A stretch of DNA of 60,996 bases from Blautia sp. (GTDB taxonomy: Bacteria; Bacillota; Clostridia; Lachnospirales; Lachnospiraceae). The stretch covers positions 1 to 60,996 of the forward strand of contig JAETNR010000023.1 of assembly GCA_021772055.1 (NCBI GenBank), in the 5' to 3' direction. Both the position numbers and the translations under genes were made by a program. Numbering within the stretch: position 1 is the first letter of the stretch; the number at the start of each line of letters is the position of its first letter. The notes beneath the pieces are model-generated. The model searched no databases. It saw only the letters and a list, made by a program, of their open reading frames with translations, and had not been told where the DNA came from. This document shows positions 32,689 through 41,598 of this stretch, one piece after another.

Positions 32689-33903
32689 ATGGTAAACATA
32701 GCAGTATTAGGATACGGCACCGTAGGAAGCGGTGTCGTAGAGGTAATAAACACCAACCATAAAAGCATTAACAAACGGGCAGGGGATGACATTCATATTA
32801 AGTATGTTCTGGATCTGCGGGATTTCCCGGGAGATCCGGTTGAGGATGTGCTGGTGCACGACTATGAGGTAATCGCAAATGACCCGGAAGTGGACATTGT
32901 GGTAGAAGTCATGGGCGGCATTGAGCCTGCGTATACTTTTGTAAAAAGAGCTCTTCTGTCCGGAAAGAGCGTCTGCACCTCCAACAAGGCCCTGGTAGCC
33001 AAACACGGCCCGGAGCTGATGGAGATCGCCAGAGAGCGGGATATTAATTTCCTGTTTGAGGCAAGCTGCGGAGGGGGAATCCCGATCATCCGTGCGCTGA
33101 ATTCTTCTCTGACTGCAGATGAGATTGATGAGATCACAGGTATTCTGAACGGAACCACCAACTATATGCTGTATAAAATGAGCACAGAAGGCTGCGAATT
33201 TGATACTGTTCTGAAAGAAGCGCAGGCGAAGGGTTATGCAGAGGCAGATCCCACCGCAGATGTGGAAGGCTATGATGCATGCCGTAAGATCGCCATTCTT
33301 TCCTCACTGGCATATGGCCGGTTCCTGAATTATGAAGATATTTATACAGAGGGAATTGCGAAGATCACCCCGGAAGATATGGAATATGCAAAAGAACTTG
33401 GCATGACGATCAAGCTTCTGGCAACCAGCCGCAGAGTAGGGGACGGTTCTTTCTATGCCATGGTTGCCCCGTTCCTTCTGGGGCAGAATAGTCCTCTTTT
33501 CAGTGTAAATGATGTATTTAACGGCGTTTTTGTACATGGAAATGTACTGGGCGACGCCATGTTCTACGGAAGCGGGGCAGGGAAGCTTCCCACCGCAAGC
33601 GCAGTGGTAGCGGATGTGGTGGATGAGGCGAAACATCTCCATCGGAATATTATGACCAACTGGAGCAGCCATCCGCTGTGCCTGATGGATATGAAGGAAG
33701 TGGCAGGCAGATTTTTTGTAAGGGTCAAGGGCACTACTGTGGATCAGGTAGAAGCTGTCTTTGGCAAAGTGGAAATCGTAAATCTGAAGCAGCTTCCCGG
33801 TGAATTTGCATTTATTACTTCCCATATGAAACAGGGAGAATACATGGATAAGATCAGTGCCCTGGGTGACAGCGTTCTGACCATGATCCGGGTAAAGGAC
33901 TAA
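32689..33903 (+). CDS. hom: Homoserine dehydrogenase
   Basis: The protein has 404 residues. It reduces aspartate semialdehyde to homoserine. Parts: N-terminal Rossmann AVLGYGTVGSGVVEV (about 4-18), TSNKALVAKHGPEL, the catalytic core EASCGGGIPIIRAL and LNGTTNYMLYKM with EADPTADVEGYDAC, and a C-terminal ACT-like regulatory end (RFFVRVKGTTVDQVEAVFG). ATG 32689 follows GGGAGGAGAACGGC. It is the second gene of the ACT-hom-kinase-lysC cluster. Confidence 0.97.
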   Translation: MVNIAVLGYGTVGSGVVEVINTNHKSINKRAGDDIHIKYVLDLRDFPGDPVEDVLVHDYEVIANDPEVDIVVEVMGGIEPAYTFVKRALLSGKSVCTSNKALVAKHGPELMEIARERDINFLFEASCGGGIPIIRALNSSLTADEIDEITGILNGTTNYMLYKMSTEGCEFDTVLKEAQAKGYAEADPTADVEGYDACRKIAILSSLAYGRFLNYEDIYTEGIAKITPEDMEYAKELGMTIKLLATSRRVGDGSFYAMVAPFLLGQNSPLFSVNDVFNGVFVHGNVLGDAMFYGSGAGKLPTASAVVADVVDEAKHLHRNIMTNWSSHPLCLMDMKEVAGRFFVRVKGTTVDQVEAVFGKVEIVNLKQLPGEFAFITSHMKQGEYMDKISALGDSVLTMIRVKD

Positions 33904-33959
33904 CCAGGATCGATTGCCCGGTGAAACGGGCCGAGGAGATAATTGAGGAGAGAATTATT

Positions 33960-35198
33960 ATGAAATATGTTGTTGTTTTAGGCGACGGGATGGCAGACTG
34001 GCCTTTGGAGGAGCTTAAGGGACAGACGCCTCTTTCCTATGCAAAGACCCCTGTGATGGATTCGCTTGCCGCTGTTTCGGAAATCGGTATGGTACCTACC
34101 ATACCGGAGGGCATGGCTCCGGGAAGCGACACGGCTAATCTTTCCGTAATGGGGTATAATCCCAGAAAATATTATACAGGCCGTTCCCCTCTGGAAGCGC
34201 TGAGCATTGGAGCAGACATGAAGGACAGCGATGTGGTGTATCGCTGTAATATTGTCACTTTGACAGAAGAGGACGTTCCTTATGAGGAGCAGACTATTGT
34301 AGACCACAGCTCTGACGAAATCAGCACGGAAGAAGCAGATGTGCTTCTTAAGGACGTGCTGGAAGCTCTGAAAGAAGATTCCGGAGAAACGGTTCCTACG
34401 GGATATGAACCGGATAAGTATGATTTTTACACAGGAACAAGCTACCGCCATTGTATGATCTGGGATCACGGAGAGGTACTGGAGCTGACTCCGCCTCATG
34501 ATGTGCTGACCCAGAAAATCGGTCAGTATCTTCCTTCGGATCCGGTACTTCGTTATATGCAGAAGCGTAGTTATGAGATTTTGAAAAATCATCCTGTTAA
34601 TCTGAAACGTAAGGAAAAGGGTTTAAACCCTGCCAACAGTTTCTGGTTCTGGGGTGCAGGAACCAAGCCCGCTCTCACCTCATTTGAAGAGATGTACCAT
34701 AAAAAAGGCGTCATGATCTCGGCTGTAGACCTTCTCAAGGGAATTGCCGTAGGTGCCATGATGGACCGCATTATTGTGGAGGGGGCAAACGGAGGCCTTC
34801 ATACCAATTATGAAGGCAAAGCTGCCGCTGCTGTGAAGGCACTGACTGAGGATGGCTATGATTTTGCCTATATCCATGTGGAAGCGCCTGACGAAATGGG
34901 GCATCAGGGAAGTATTGAAAAAAAGGTCAAATCCATCGAATTTCTGGATGACCGTCTCATCCGCCATGTGAAAGAAGGCCTGGATGCCTCCGGGGAAGAA
35001 TACAGAATGCTGATTCTTCCGGACCATCCAACTCCCATCAGGGTACGTACCCATGTGGCAGAGCCTGTTCCCTATCTCTTATATGACAGCACTGCACCGG
35101 GGAAGCACACATGGCATTACAATGAAAAAGAAGCGGCCGGGGGCGGTGTGACCGTTGCTCATGGCTGGGACCTGATGAATTACTTATTTTCCAGATAG
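33960..35198 (+). CDS. Proposed homoserine kinase of the phosphoglycerate-mutase-like (alkaline phosphatase) superfamily
   Basis: The protein has 412 residues. It begins MKYVVVLGDGMADWPLEELKG and keeps the metal-binding pattern of cofactor-independent phosphoglycerate mutases (APGSDTANLSVMGYNP with the catalytic Ser, VEAPDEMGHQGSIEKK, PDHPTPIRVRTH). Its position between hom and lysC, with no thrB nearby, fits the alternative homoserine kinase that makes O-phosphohomoserine for threonine, rather than glycolytic mutase. ATG 33960 follows TTGAGGAGAGAATTATT. An upstream in-frame frame extension to 33921 has no site. It is 56 nt after hom and 15 nt before lysC. Confidence 0.85.
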   Translation: MKYVVVLGDGMADWPLEELKGQTPLSYAKTPVMDSLAAVSEIGMVPTIPEGMAPGSDTANLSVMGYNPRKYYTGRSPLEALSIGADMKDSDVVYRCNIVTLTEEDVPYEEQTIVDHSSDEISTEEADVLLKDVLEALKEDSGETVPTGYEPDKYDFYTGTSYRHCMIWDHGEVLELTPPHDVLTQKIGQYLPSDPVLRYMQKRSYEILKNHPVNLKRKEKGLNPANSFWFWGAGTKPALTSFEEMYHKKGVMISAVDLLKGIAVGAMMDRIIVEGANGGLHTNYEGKAAAAVKALTEDGYDFAYIHVEAPDEMGHQGSIEKKVKSIEFLDDRLIRHVKEGLDASGEEYRMLILPDHPTPIRVRTHVAEPVPYLLYDSTAPGKHTWHYNEKEAAGGGVTVAHGWDLMNYLFSR

Positions 35199-35213
35199 AG
35201 GCAGGAGGAAACT

Positions 35214-36422
35214 ATGCTAATTGTAAAAAAATTCGGCGGTACTTCTGTGGCAAACAAGGAGCGCATCTTCAATGTGGCTAACAGATGTATTGAAGAATAT
35301 CAGAATGGCAATGATGTGGTGGTTGTTTTGTCTGCAATGGGAAAATATACGGACGAACTGATCACTATGGCGCAGGACATCAATGAGCGTCCGCCAAAAA
35401 GAGAAATGGATATGCTTTTTACTATCGGAGAGCAGATGTCTGTGGCTTTGATGGCAATGGCTATGAATAAACTGGGAGTTCCGGCGATTTCCCTGAATGC
35501 GTTCCAGGTTGCCATGCATACCACCAGCATTCACGGAAATGCCCGCCTGAAGCGGATCGATACAGAGCGGATCAGACGAGAACTGGAAAACCGCAAGATC
35601 GTGATCGTAACAGGCTTCCAGGGAATCAATAAATATGATGACTATACCACTTTAGGACGAGGCGGCTCGGATACCACAGCGGTGGCCCTTGCGGCAGCCC
35701 TTCATGCGGATGCCTGTGAAATCTATACGGATGTGGACGGCGTTTATACGGCAGACCCGAGGAAGGTACCCAAAGCCAGGAAGCTTAAGGAAATCACTTA
35801 TGATGAAATGCTGGATCTGGCAACTCTTGGGGCAGGTGTGTTGCATAATCGTTCTGTGGAAATGGCGAAAAAATACGGCGTGCCCCTGGTGGTGCGTTCC
35901 AGTCTGAACAATAGTGAAGGAACTGTGGTAAAGGAGGAAGTTTCAGTGGAAAGAATGTTGATCAGCGGCGTTGCGCTGGATACGGAGGCTGTGCGGATCG
36001 CAGTCCTTGGCCTGAAAGATGTACCGGGTATGGCATTTAAGCTCTTTGACACGCTGGCTAAGAAAAATATCAATGTAGATGTTATCCTGCAGTCCATCGG
36101 ACGTGCCGGAACCAAGGATATCTCTTTTACTGTAGACGGAAAGGATATGGAGGATGCAGTGGCCACCCTGGAAGAAAACCATGCACGGCTGGGGTATAAG
36201 GAACTGCATTCGGAGAGGAATATTGCCAAGCTGTCCATTGTAGGCGCCGGAATGATGAGCAATCCCGGTGTTGCTGCAAAGATGTTTGAAAGTCTATATA
36301 ATGAAGGGGTAAACATTAACATGATTTCAACATCAGAAATCCGTGTGACGGTTCTGATCAATGAAAAAGACGGGATCCGCGCCATGAATGCAGTACACGA
36401 TGCATTCAACCTGGCGGACTGA
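35214..36422 (+). CDS. lysC: Aspartate kinase
   Basis: The protein has 402 residues. It phosphorylates aspartate at the top of the lysine/threonine/methionine pathway. It has LIVKKFGGTSVANKERIF (ATP-binding start), TLGRGGSDTTAVALAAALHA, DGVYTADPRKVPKA, and two C-terminal ACT domains (KDVPGMAFKLFDTLAKKNIN, and IVGAGMMSNPGVAAKMFESL) for feedback control. ATG follows GCAGGAGGAAACT. It lies 15 nt after the kinase-like gene and ends the pathway cluster. Confidence 0.97.
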   Translation: MLIVKKFGGTSVANKERIFNVANRCIEEYQNGNDVVVVLSAMGKYTDELITMAQDINERPPKREMDMLFTIGEQMSVALMAMAMNKLGVPAISLNAFQVAMHTTSIHGNARLKRIDTERIRRELENRKIVIVTGFQGINKYDDYTTLGRGGSDTTAVALAAALHADACEIYTDVDGVYTADPRKVPKARKLKEITYDEMLDLATLGAGVLHNRSVEMAKKYGVPLVVRSSLNNSEGTVVKEEVSVERMLISGVALDTEAVRIAVLGLKDVPGMAFKLFDTLAKKNINVDVILQSIGRAGTKDISFTVDGKDMEDAVATLEENHARLGYKELHSERNIAKLSIVGAGMMSNPGVAAKMFESLYNEGVNINMISTSEIRVTVLINEKDGIRAMNAVHDAFNLAD

Positions 36423-36469
36423 TGGATGATTTATAAAAAAATCATATAAAAAGAAAGGGGTTTTTACGT

Positions 36470-37654
36470 ATGAAAAAGAAAACAGTATTGGCAATGCTTC
36501 TGGCAGGATGTCTTGCCGCAGCGCCGTCAGGCGTTTCGGCAGAGGAGGCAGACGCTCAGGCAACGGAAGAAACTGCTGCTGAAGAGTCAGCGCTTTCTGA
36601 TGATCTCTTTGATTTCCAGATGGAGATTCTGGGAGAAGTTTATCAGTTTCCTATGACCTATGCGGATTTTACGGCGAAGGGCTGGACACTGAAAAATGAA
36701 GAAGACGGAAACGAGATGTTAGGAGCCAATACTTATGGGTTTGTTACTTTTCGGAAGGGCGATCTGTCTGCATCTGCAGATATGGTGAACCTGATGGTAA
36801 ATGAGGCTCCCGTAACGGACTGCCTTGCAGCAGGAATTGAAATTGACGGCGTTTATTCTGATGCAGACATTGCAAGCCTGGGAATCAAGCTGGCGAAAGG
36901 AGTAACCATGGGTGTTTCCACAGTGGATGACATTAAAGCGGCTTATGGCGAACCGTCGGACACCTATGAAGGGGATTTGTACTGGAAACTGACATACGAA
37001 AAGGACATCTATGAAGAGGTGGAATTCTATGTCTACAAAGAGCAGAACACGCTTCTGGAGGTTTCTCTCCGCAACATGGTGGAGCCGGAGAACTTTGACA
37101 AGGGCAGTGTAAGCGGTGAGACGCCTGAAATCGTCACTTCCTATGCGGCACCTGCGGAGCTTGGGGAAGATATGCTGGATCCGGTTGTGGAATACTGCGG
37201 TGATCTTTATAACCTTCCCTGCCCAATCACTGCTTTTCAGGCAAATGGCTGGAAGCTGGACGGGATTTCGGAGGATGACTTTGTGGAAGGCAGAGGAATT
37301 GACTTCATCACTATGACAAGAGATGCACAGAGCATTGACCTTACCGTACATAACAAGACCCAGAACGCAGTTCTTCACGAAAACTGCTTTGTAACAGAAC
37401 TGGAACTTTCTGTTTATGATGCTTCGAACTTAAGCCTGACCCTTTCCGGCGGCTATGAACTGGGGGCAGCGAAGGCGGACATCCTTGCTGCTGCAGAAGC
37501 GAAGGGCTATCAGGCTGAAGAAAGCGATAAGTATCTGAATATTTATAAAGATGATGACAGTAAAATAGATACACGCATTGACTTCGGATTTTATGATGAT
37601 GAAGATGAAAATAAAGTCACTACCATCACCTTCCGCAACGAAGTGCTGGAATAG
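36470..37654 (+). CDS. Secreted protein with two similar halves, unknown function
   Basis: The protein has 394 residues. A signal peptide (MKKKTVLAMLLAGCLAAA, cleavage after VSA) is followed by an acidic linker (ATEETAAEES). Two parallel modules start FDFQMEILGEVYQFPMTYAD and VVEYCGDLYNLPCPITAFQA; each continues with FTAKGWTLK / FQANGWKLD, so the gene holds an internal duplication. The C-terminus ends FGFYDDEDENKVTTITFRN. The family is not recognised. Possible export with a cysteine in LLAGCLAA could make it a lipoprotein, but the site is weak. DUF975 follows after 15 nt. Confidence 0.75.
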   Translation: MKKKTVLAMLLAGCLAAAPSGVSAEEADAQATEETAAEESALSDDLFDFQMEILGEVYQFPMTYADFTAKGWTLKNEEDGNEMLGANTYGFVTFRKGDLSASADMVNLMVNEAPVTDCLAAGIEIDGVYSDADIASLGIKLAKGVTMGVSTVDDIKAAYGEPSDTYEGDLYWKLTYEKDIYEEVEFYVYKEQNTLLEVSLRNMVEPENFDKGSVSGETPEIVTSYAAPAELGEDMLDPVVEYCGDLYNLPCPITAFQANGWKLDGISEDDFVEGRGIDFITMTRDAQSIDLTVHNKTQNAVLHENCFVTELELSVYDASNLSLTLSGGYELGAAKADILAAAEAKGYQAEESDKYLNIYKDDDSKIDTRIDFGFYDDEDENKVTTITFRNEVLE

Positions 37655-37669
37655 TAAGAGGAGAATCTC

Positions 37670-38407
37670 ATGAGAAGTATACGCGACTTGAAAACATCTG
37701 CAAGAAGAGCTATGGCCGGGCACACCGGTTCACTGATCATGGCGATGATGATTTATACGGTGGTCAGTTTTACAGGCAGCAGGCTGACGGACGGCTTTTT
37801 TCCGGGAACGGATCCTGCAAGCATAGCGCTCAGTCAGGCATTTCTGTTTATTTTGACACTGGTATTCGGTATTTTGTATGCAGGTGTCAGATACATGTAC
37901 CTGAATGTTGCAAGAGGCAGGGAATACTCCATGGGAAACCTGATTCATTTTTTCAAAAACGATCCGGATAAAGTGATCGTGGCTACGCTTATTCTGTCTC
38001 TGATTAGTCTTCTTCTGACCCTTCCGGTAAATTTTTATCTGTACCATCTTGAGGTAGGGACGACTTTGGAGGCAGAGCTGGAATGGCTGATGATATCCTC
38101 TGTTCTGATGCTTTTGGTGTCTGCGTTCAATGAAGTGCTGACACTGCCTTTTGAACTGACTTACTATCTTTTGGCGGATCATCCGGAAATGAACGGATTT
38201 ACTGCGTTGAAAAAGAGCGTAAGCATCATGAGGGGAAGGATGGGAAAACTGCTTCTTCTGAAAATAAGTTTTCTGCCGATCATGTTTCTTTCTGTTTTTA
38301 CACTGTATCTTGCCATGATCTGGATCATTCCTTATATGGAGATGACGACGGCAGAGTTTTACAGGGACCTGATCGGGGAGCCGTTAGGCAAAGAAGAAAT
38401 ATACTGA
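37670..38407 (+). CDS. DUF975-family membrane protein
   Basis: The protein has 245 residues. The start MRSIRDLKTSARRAM and a long set of hydrophobic helices (SLIMAMMIYTVVSF, QAFLFILTLVFGILYAG, VIVATLILSLISLLLTLPV, FLPIMFLSVFTLYLAMIWII) match the DUF975 integral membrane family. Function is unknown. The ATG follows AAGAGGAGAATCTC. It forms a pair with the secreted protein gene before it. A hairpin terminator follows. Confidence 0.82.
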   Translation: MRSIRDLKTSARRAMAGHTGSLIMAMMIYTVVSFTGSRLTDGFFPGTDPASIALSQAFLFILTLVFGILYAGVRYMYLNVARGREYSMGNLIHFFKNDPDKVIVATLILSLISLLLTLPVNFYLYHLEVGTTLEAELEWLMISSVLMLLVSAFNEVLTLPFELTYYLLADHPEMNGFTALKKSVSIMRGRMGKLLLLKISFLPIMFLSVFTLYLAMIWIIPYMEMTTAEFYRDLIGEPLGKEEIY

Positions 38408-38427
38408 TTTTTTTATTTCATAAAAAC

Positions 38428-38475
38428 CCGGCATGGGGTGGGAAGAAATTTTCCTGCCTGGTGCCGGATTTTTCG
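38428..38475 (+). terminator. Terminator after DUF975
   Basis: The outer stem CCGGCA/TGCCGG (38428-38433, 38462-38467) has further inner pairing (GGAA...TTCC) and a TTTTT tail after it. Confidence 0.75.
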
Positions 38476-38536
38476 CAAAAGCTGTCTGGGGTTACAGACT
38501 TTACGATTAAGATTTTCTCAGAGGAGATAAAAACCA

Positions 38537-40696
38537 ATGGATATTATTCAAGTAATTACACAGGAACTGAATGTAAAGAAATGGCAGGTGGAGGCTGCTG
38601 TCAAACTGATTGACGAGGGGAATACCATCCCGTTTATTTCCCGATACAGGAAAGAGGCTACAGGCACCCTGAATGATGAGCAGCTTCGTAATCTTTATGA
38701 ACGTCTGACTTACCTGCGAAATCTGGAGGAGAAAAAAGCCCAGGTGATCAGCAGTATTGAGGAACAGGGCAAAATGACTCCGGAGCTGATGAGCCAGATC
38801 ACAGAAGCACAGACCCTGGTGGTGGTGGAGGACTTGTACCGTCCTTATCGCCCAAAACGCCGCACCCGCGCTACCATCGCGAAAGAAAAAGGCCTGGAGC
38901 CCCTGGCGAATATTATCATGCTTCAGATGACAGGCAAACCTTTGGAAATAGAAGCAGAAGCCTTTTTGTCAGAAGAGAAGGAAGTAAATACGGTAGAAGA
39001 TGCCATTGCAGGAGCGAAAGATATTATTGCGGAGCATATTTCTGATGAAGCGGATTACCGCATCCATATCCGGAACCTGACTGCACAGAAGGGAAGTATC
39101 AGCTCCGCTGCAAAAAATCCGGAGGAACAGTCTGTTTATGAAATGTATTATGAATTTGAGGAGCCTGTGAAGAAGCTGGCAGGACACCGCGTTCTGGCGC
39201 TGAACAGAGGCGAAAAGGAGAAAATCCTGACTGTGAAGGTAAATGCACCTGAGGAGGAGATTCTGCGGTACCTGGAGCACAAGATTATCACCAGGGAGAA
39301 TCCCCATACAGCTCCTGTTTTGCGGGAAGTGGTGGAGGACAGCTATAAGCGTCTGATCGGCCCTGCCATCGAGCGTGAGATCCGCAGTGACCTGACAGAA
39401 AAAGCAGAAGACGGTGCAATTCATGTTTTCGGCAAAAATCTGGAGCAGCTTTTGATGCAGCCTCCCATCGTAGGACAGGTAGTTCTTGGCTGGGACCCGG
39501 CTTTCCGTACCGGCTGTAAGCTGGCTGTTGTGGATGCTACAGGAAAGGTACTGGATACGACAGTCATCTATCCTACAGCTCCAACCACGGAGGCCAAAAT
39601 CAAGGCTTCCAAGGAGACATTAAAAAAGCTGATCCGCAAATACGGCATTACCCTGATCTCCGTTGGAAATGGCACGGCTTCCAGGGAATCTGAGCAGATC
39701 ATCGTGGAGTTTTTGAAAGAGATTCCGGAAAGAGTGCAGTATGTAATTACCAACGAAGCAGGTGCTTCCGTTTATTCCGCAAGTAAGCTGGCTACAGAAG
39801 AGTTCCCTAATTTTGATGTTGGACAGAGAAGTGCGGCCTCCATTGCAAGGCGTCTGCAGGATCCGCTGGCAGAGCTTGTGAAAATTGAACCCAAGGCCAT
39901 TGGGGTAGGGCAGTACCAGCATGATATGAACCAGAAAAAGCTGGGAGAAGCCTTGAACGGCGTAGTTGAGGATTGTGTAAATAAGGTGGGTGTGGATTTG
40001 AATACCGCATCTGCATCGCTGTTGGAGTATATTTCCGGAATCACAAAGGTGATTGCCAAAAATATTGTGGCATACAGAGAGGAAAACGGCAGGTTTTTAA
40101 GCCGCAGGGATCTTTTGAAGGTTGCAAAACTGGGACCGAAGGCCTATGAGCAGTGCGCCGGATTTACGCGGATCGTGGGCGGAAAGAATCCGCTGGATGC
40201 TACAAGCGTTCATCCGGAGAGCTACGAAGCAGCCACAAAGCTTCTGGAGAAACTGGGCTTTCAGCCTGAAGATATTACCGGAGGGAAACTGGCCGGTATT
40301 TCCAGACAGGTGAAAGACTATAAGAAGATGGCTGCGGACTTGGGAATCGGTGAGATAACCCTGCGGGATATTGTAAAAGAGCTGGAGAAGCCTGCCCGTG
40401 ACCCGAGAGAGGAAATGCCCAGGCCGATCCTTCGCACGGATGTGCTGGATATGAAGGATTTAAAGGAGGGCATGATCCTGAAGGGAACTGTCCGGAATGT
40501 CATTGATTTCGGCGCTTTCGTGGATATTGGCGTGCATCAGGACGGCCTTGTGCATATTTCCCAGATGAGTGATAAATTTATCAAACATCCGCTGGAAGCA
40601 GTGAGTGTAGGAGATGTGGTGGATGTACGGGTTCTGAGTGTGGATTTAAAGAAAAAGCGCATTGCTCTTTCCATGAAAGGAACAGGGAAGAACTGA
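38537..40696 (+). CDS. tex: Tex-family S1 RNA-binding transcription accessory protein
   Basis: The protein has 719 residues, full length. Order: N-terminal helical region (IPFISRYRKEATGTLNDEQL), YqgF-like domain (GWDPAFRTGCKLAVVDATGK), helix-hairpin-helix (LEYISGITKVIAKNIVAYRE), and C-terminal S1 domain (GMILKGTVRNVIDFGAFVDI to ALSMKGTG, residues about 645-719). It binds RNA and affects transcription in studied bacteria. The ATG follows GAGGAGATAAAAACCA. Monocistronic. Confidence 0.96.
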   Translation: MDIIQVITQELNVKKWQVEAAVKLIDEGNTIPFISRYRKEATGTLNDEQLRNLYERLTYLRNLEEKKAQVISSIEEQGKMTPELMSQITEAQTLVVVEDLYRPYRPKRRTRATIAKEKGLEPLANIIMLQMTGKPLEIEAEAFLSEEKEVNTVEDAIAGAKDIIAEHISDEADYRIHIRNLTAQKGSISSAAKNPEEQSVYEMYYEFEEPVKKLAGHRVLALNRGEKEKILTVKVNAPEEEILRYLEHKIITRENPHTAPVLREVVEDSYKRLIGPAIEREIRSDLTEKAEDGAIHVFGKNLEQLLMQPPIVGQVVLGWDPAFRTGCKLAVVDATGKVLDTTVIYPTAPTTEAKIKASKETLKKLIRKYGITLISVGNGTASRESEQIIVEFLKEIPERVQYVITNEAGASVYSASKLATEEFPNFDVGQRSAASIARRLQDPLAELVKIEPKAIGVGQYQHDMNQKKLGEALNGVVEDCVNKVGVDLNTASASLLEYISGITKVIAKNIVAYREENGRFLSRRDLLKVAKLGPKAYEQCAGFTRIVGGKNPLDATSVHPESYEAATKLLEKLGFQPEDITGGKLAGISRQVKDYKKMAADLGIGEITLRDIVKELEKPARDPREEMPRPILRTDVLDMKDLKEGMILKGTVRNVIDFGAFVDIGVHQDGLVHISQMSDKFIKHPLEAVSVGDVVDVRVLSVDLKKKRIALSMKGTGKN

Positions 40697-40798
40697 TTGG
40701 CTTTTTATGCGGGCTAAAACATACAGGAAAGGCGCTAATACAGTATTTTTCAGGAGACAGGGTATAATTATAGAAAAACTTTTGACCAGGAGGTTTCT

Positions 40799-41563
40799 AT
40801 GAAGAGAAGAGGCTATCTAAGAAAAGTATTGGCAATGGGAATGACTGCGGGAATGCTGATTACGGGATCTTTAGGGAACAGCACCGGATCTGTGGCTGTG
40901 CAGGCTGCAATTACAGACGGCAAGGTCCTGGTGGACGGACTTGACAGGTCACCGGACTATTATATTTTGCCGGATTCCTCCGACACGGAGCTTTCCGCAG
41001 ATACTGTGGCAGGCCTGTCTGACAGCCAGAGGCAGATGGCAATCAATGAGATTTATGCCCGGCATGGAAGAAAATTTGTAATTCCGGAGGTACAGGATTA
41101 CTTTAATGAAAAAGCCTGGTATCTTGGAACCGTGGCAGCGGATTCTTTTGATGAAAATGTTTTCAGCAGCATTGAAGAAACGAATATCGGGAAGCTGGTC
41201 AGTGCCATGGACAATGGTAAGGATGCCGGCGGTGTAGGAAACACAAATTCCGAAATCTATACGGATTTTTCAGGGGAGTATCACCTTTATGCCCAGAGCA
41301 AGGAAGTCATCGTGCAGCTCACCGTTTATGCGGATCAGTCTCCGGCAGAGGCTTCGGAGGGGACGGAATGCGGAACCGTGGAGGTATCCTGCCGTTATAT
41401 GGACGGCGGTATGTCCTATATGAACGGATATTTTTCGAAAAAAAGCGGAAATAATTATGTGCTTGCCGGAAGGGGCATGAACGGAATTACCGTGACTGTC
41501 GGGCAGGATAATATTACCGTAGGCCATTCAAAGAGCATCAATGGCACTTACGAAAAGGAATAA
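40799..41563 (+). CDS. Secreted YARHG-domain protein
   Basis: The protein has 254 residues. The signal peptide runs to about residue 36 (MGMTAGMLITGSLGNST, then VAVQAA). The YARHG domain (MAINEIYARHGRKFVIPEVQ, then DYFNEKAWYLG, residues about 80-112) is an extracellular module of unknown role common in Firmicutes. The C-terminal half is Gly/Ser-rich with strands (YLYAQSKEVIVQLTVY) and no known family. The ATG follows CCAGGAGGTTTCT, and TATAAT lies about 30 nt upstream. It is followed by the CLC gene after 35 nt. Confidence 0.85.
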   Translation: MKRRGYLRKVLAMGMTAGMLITGSLGNSTGSVAVQAAITDGKVLVDGLDRSPDYYILPDSSDTELSADTVAGLSDSQRQMAINEIYARHGRKFVIPEVQDYFNEKAWYLGTVAADSFDENVFSSIEETNIGKLVSAMDNGKDAGGVGNTNSEIYTDFSGEYHLYAQSKEVIVQLTVYADQSPAEASEGTECGTVEVSCRYMDGGMSYMNGYFSKKSGNNYVLAGRGMNGITVTVGQDNITVGHSKSINGTYEKE

Positions 41564-41598
41564 AAAGAAATTTCAAGCTTAAGGGGAGAGCCGGAAAG

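Noticed and set aside
33960..35198. Naming this gene phosphoglycerate mutase
   Set aside because: The fold fits, but its position between hom and lysC favours the alternative homoserine kinase of the same superfamily. Glycolytic function remains possible.
41564..41598. Fluoride riboswitch before the CLC gene
   Set aside because: The 35-nt gap is too short for the motif and shows none of its conserved segments.
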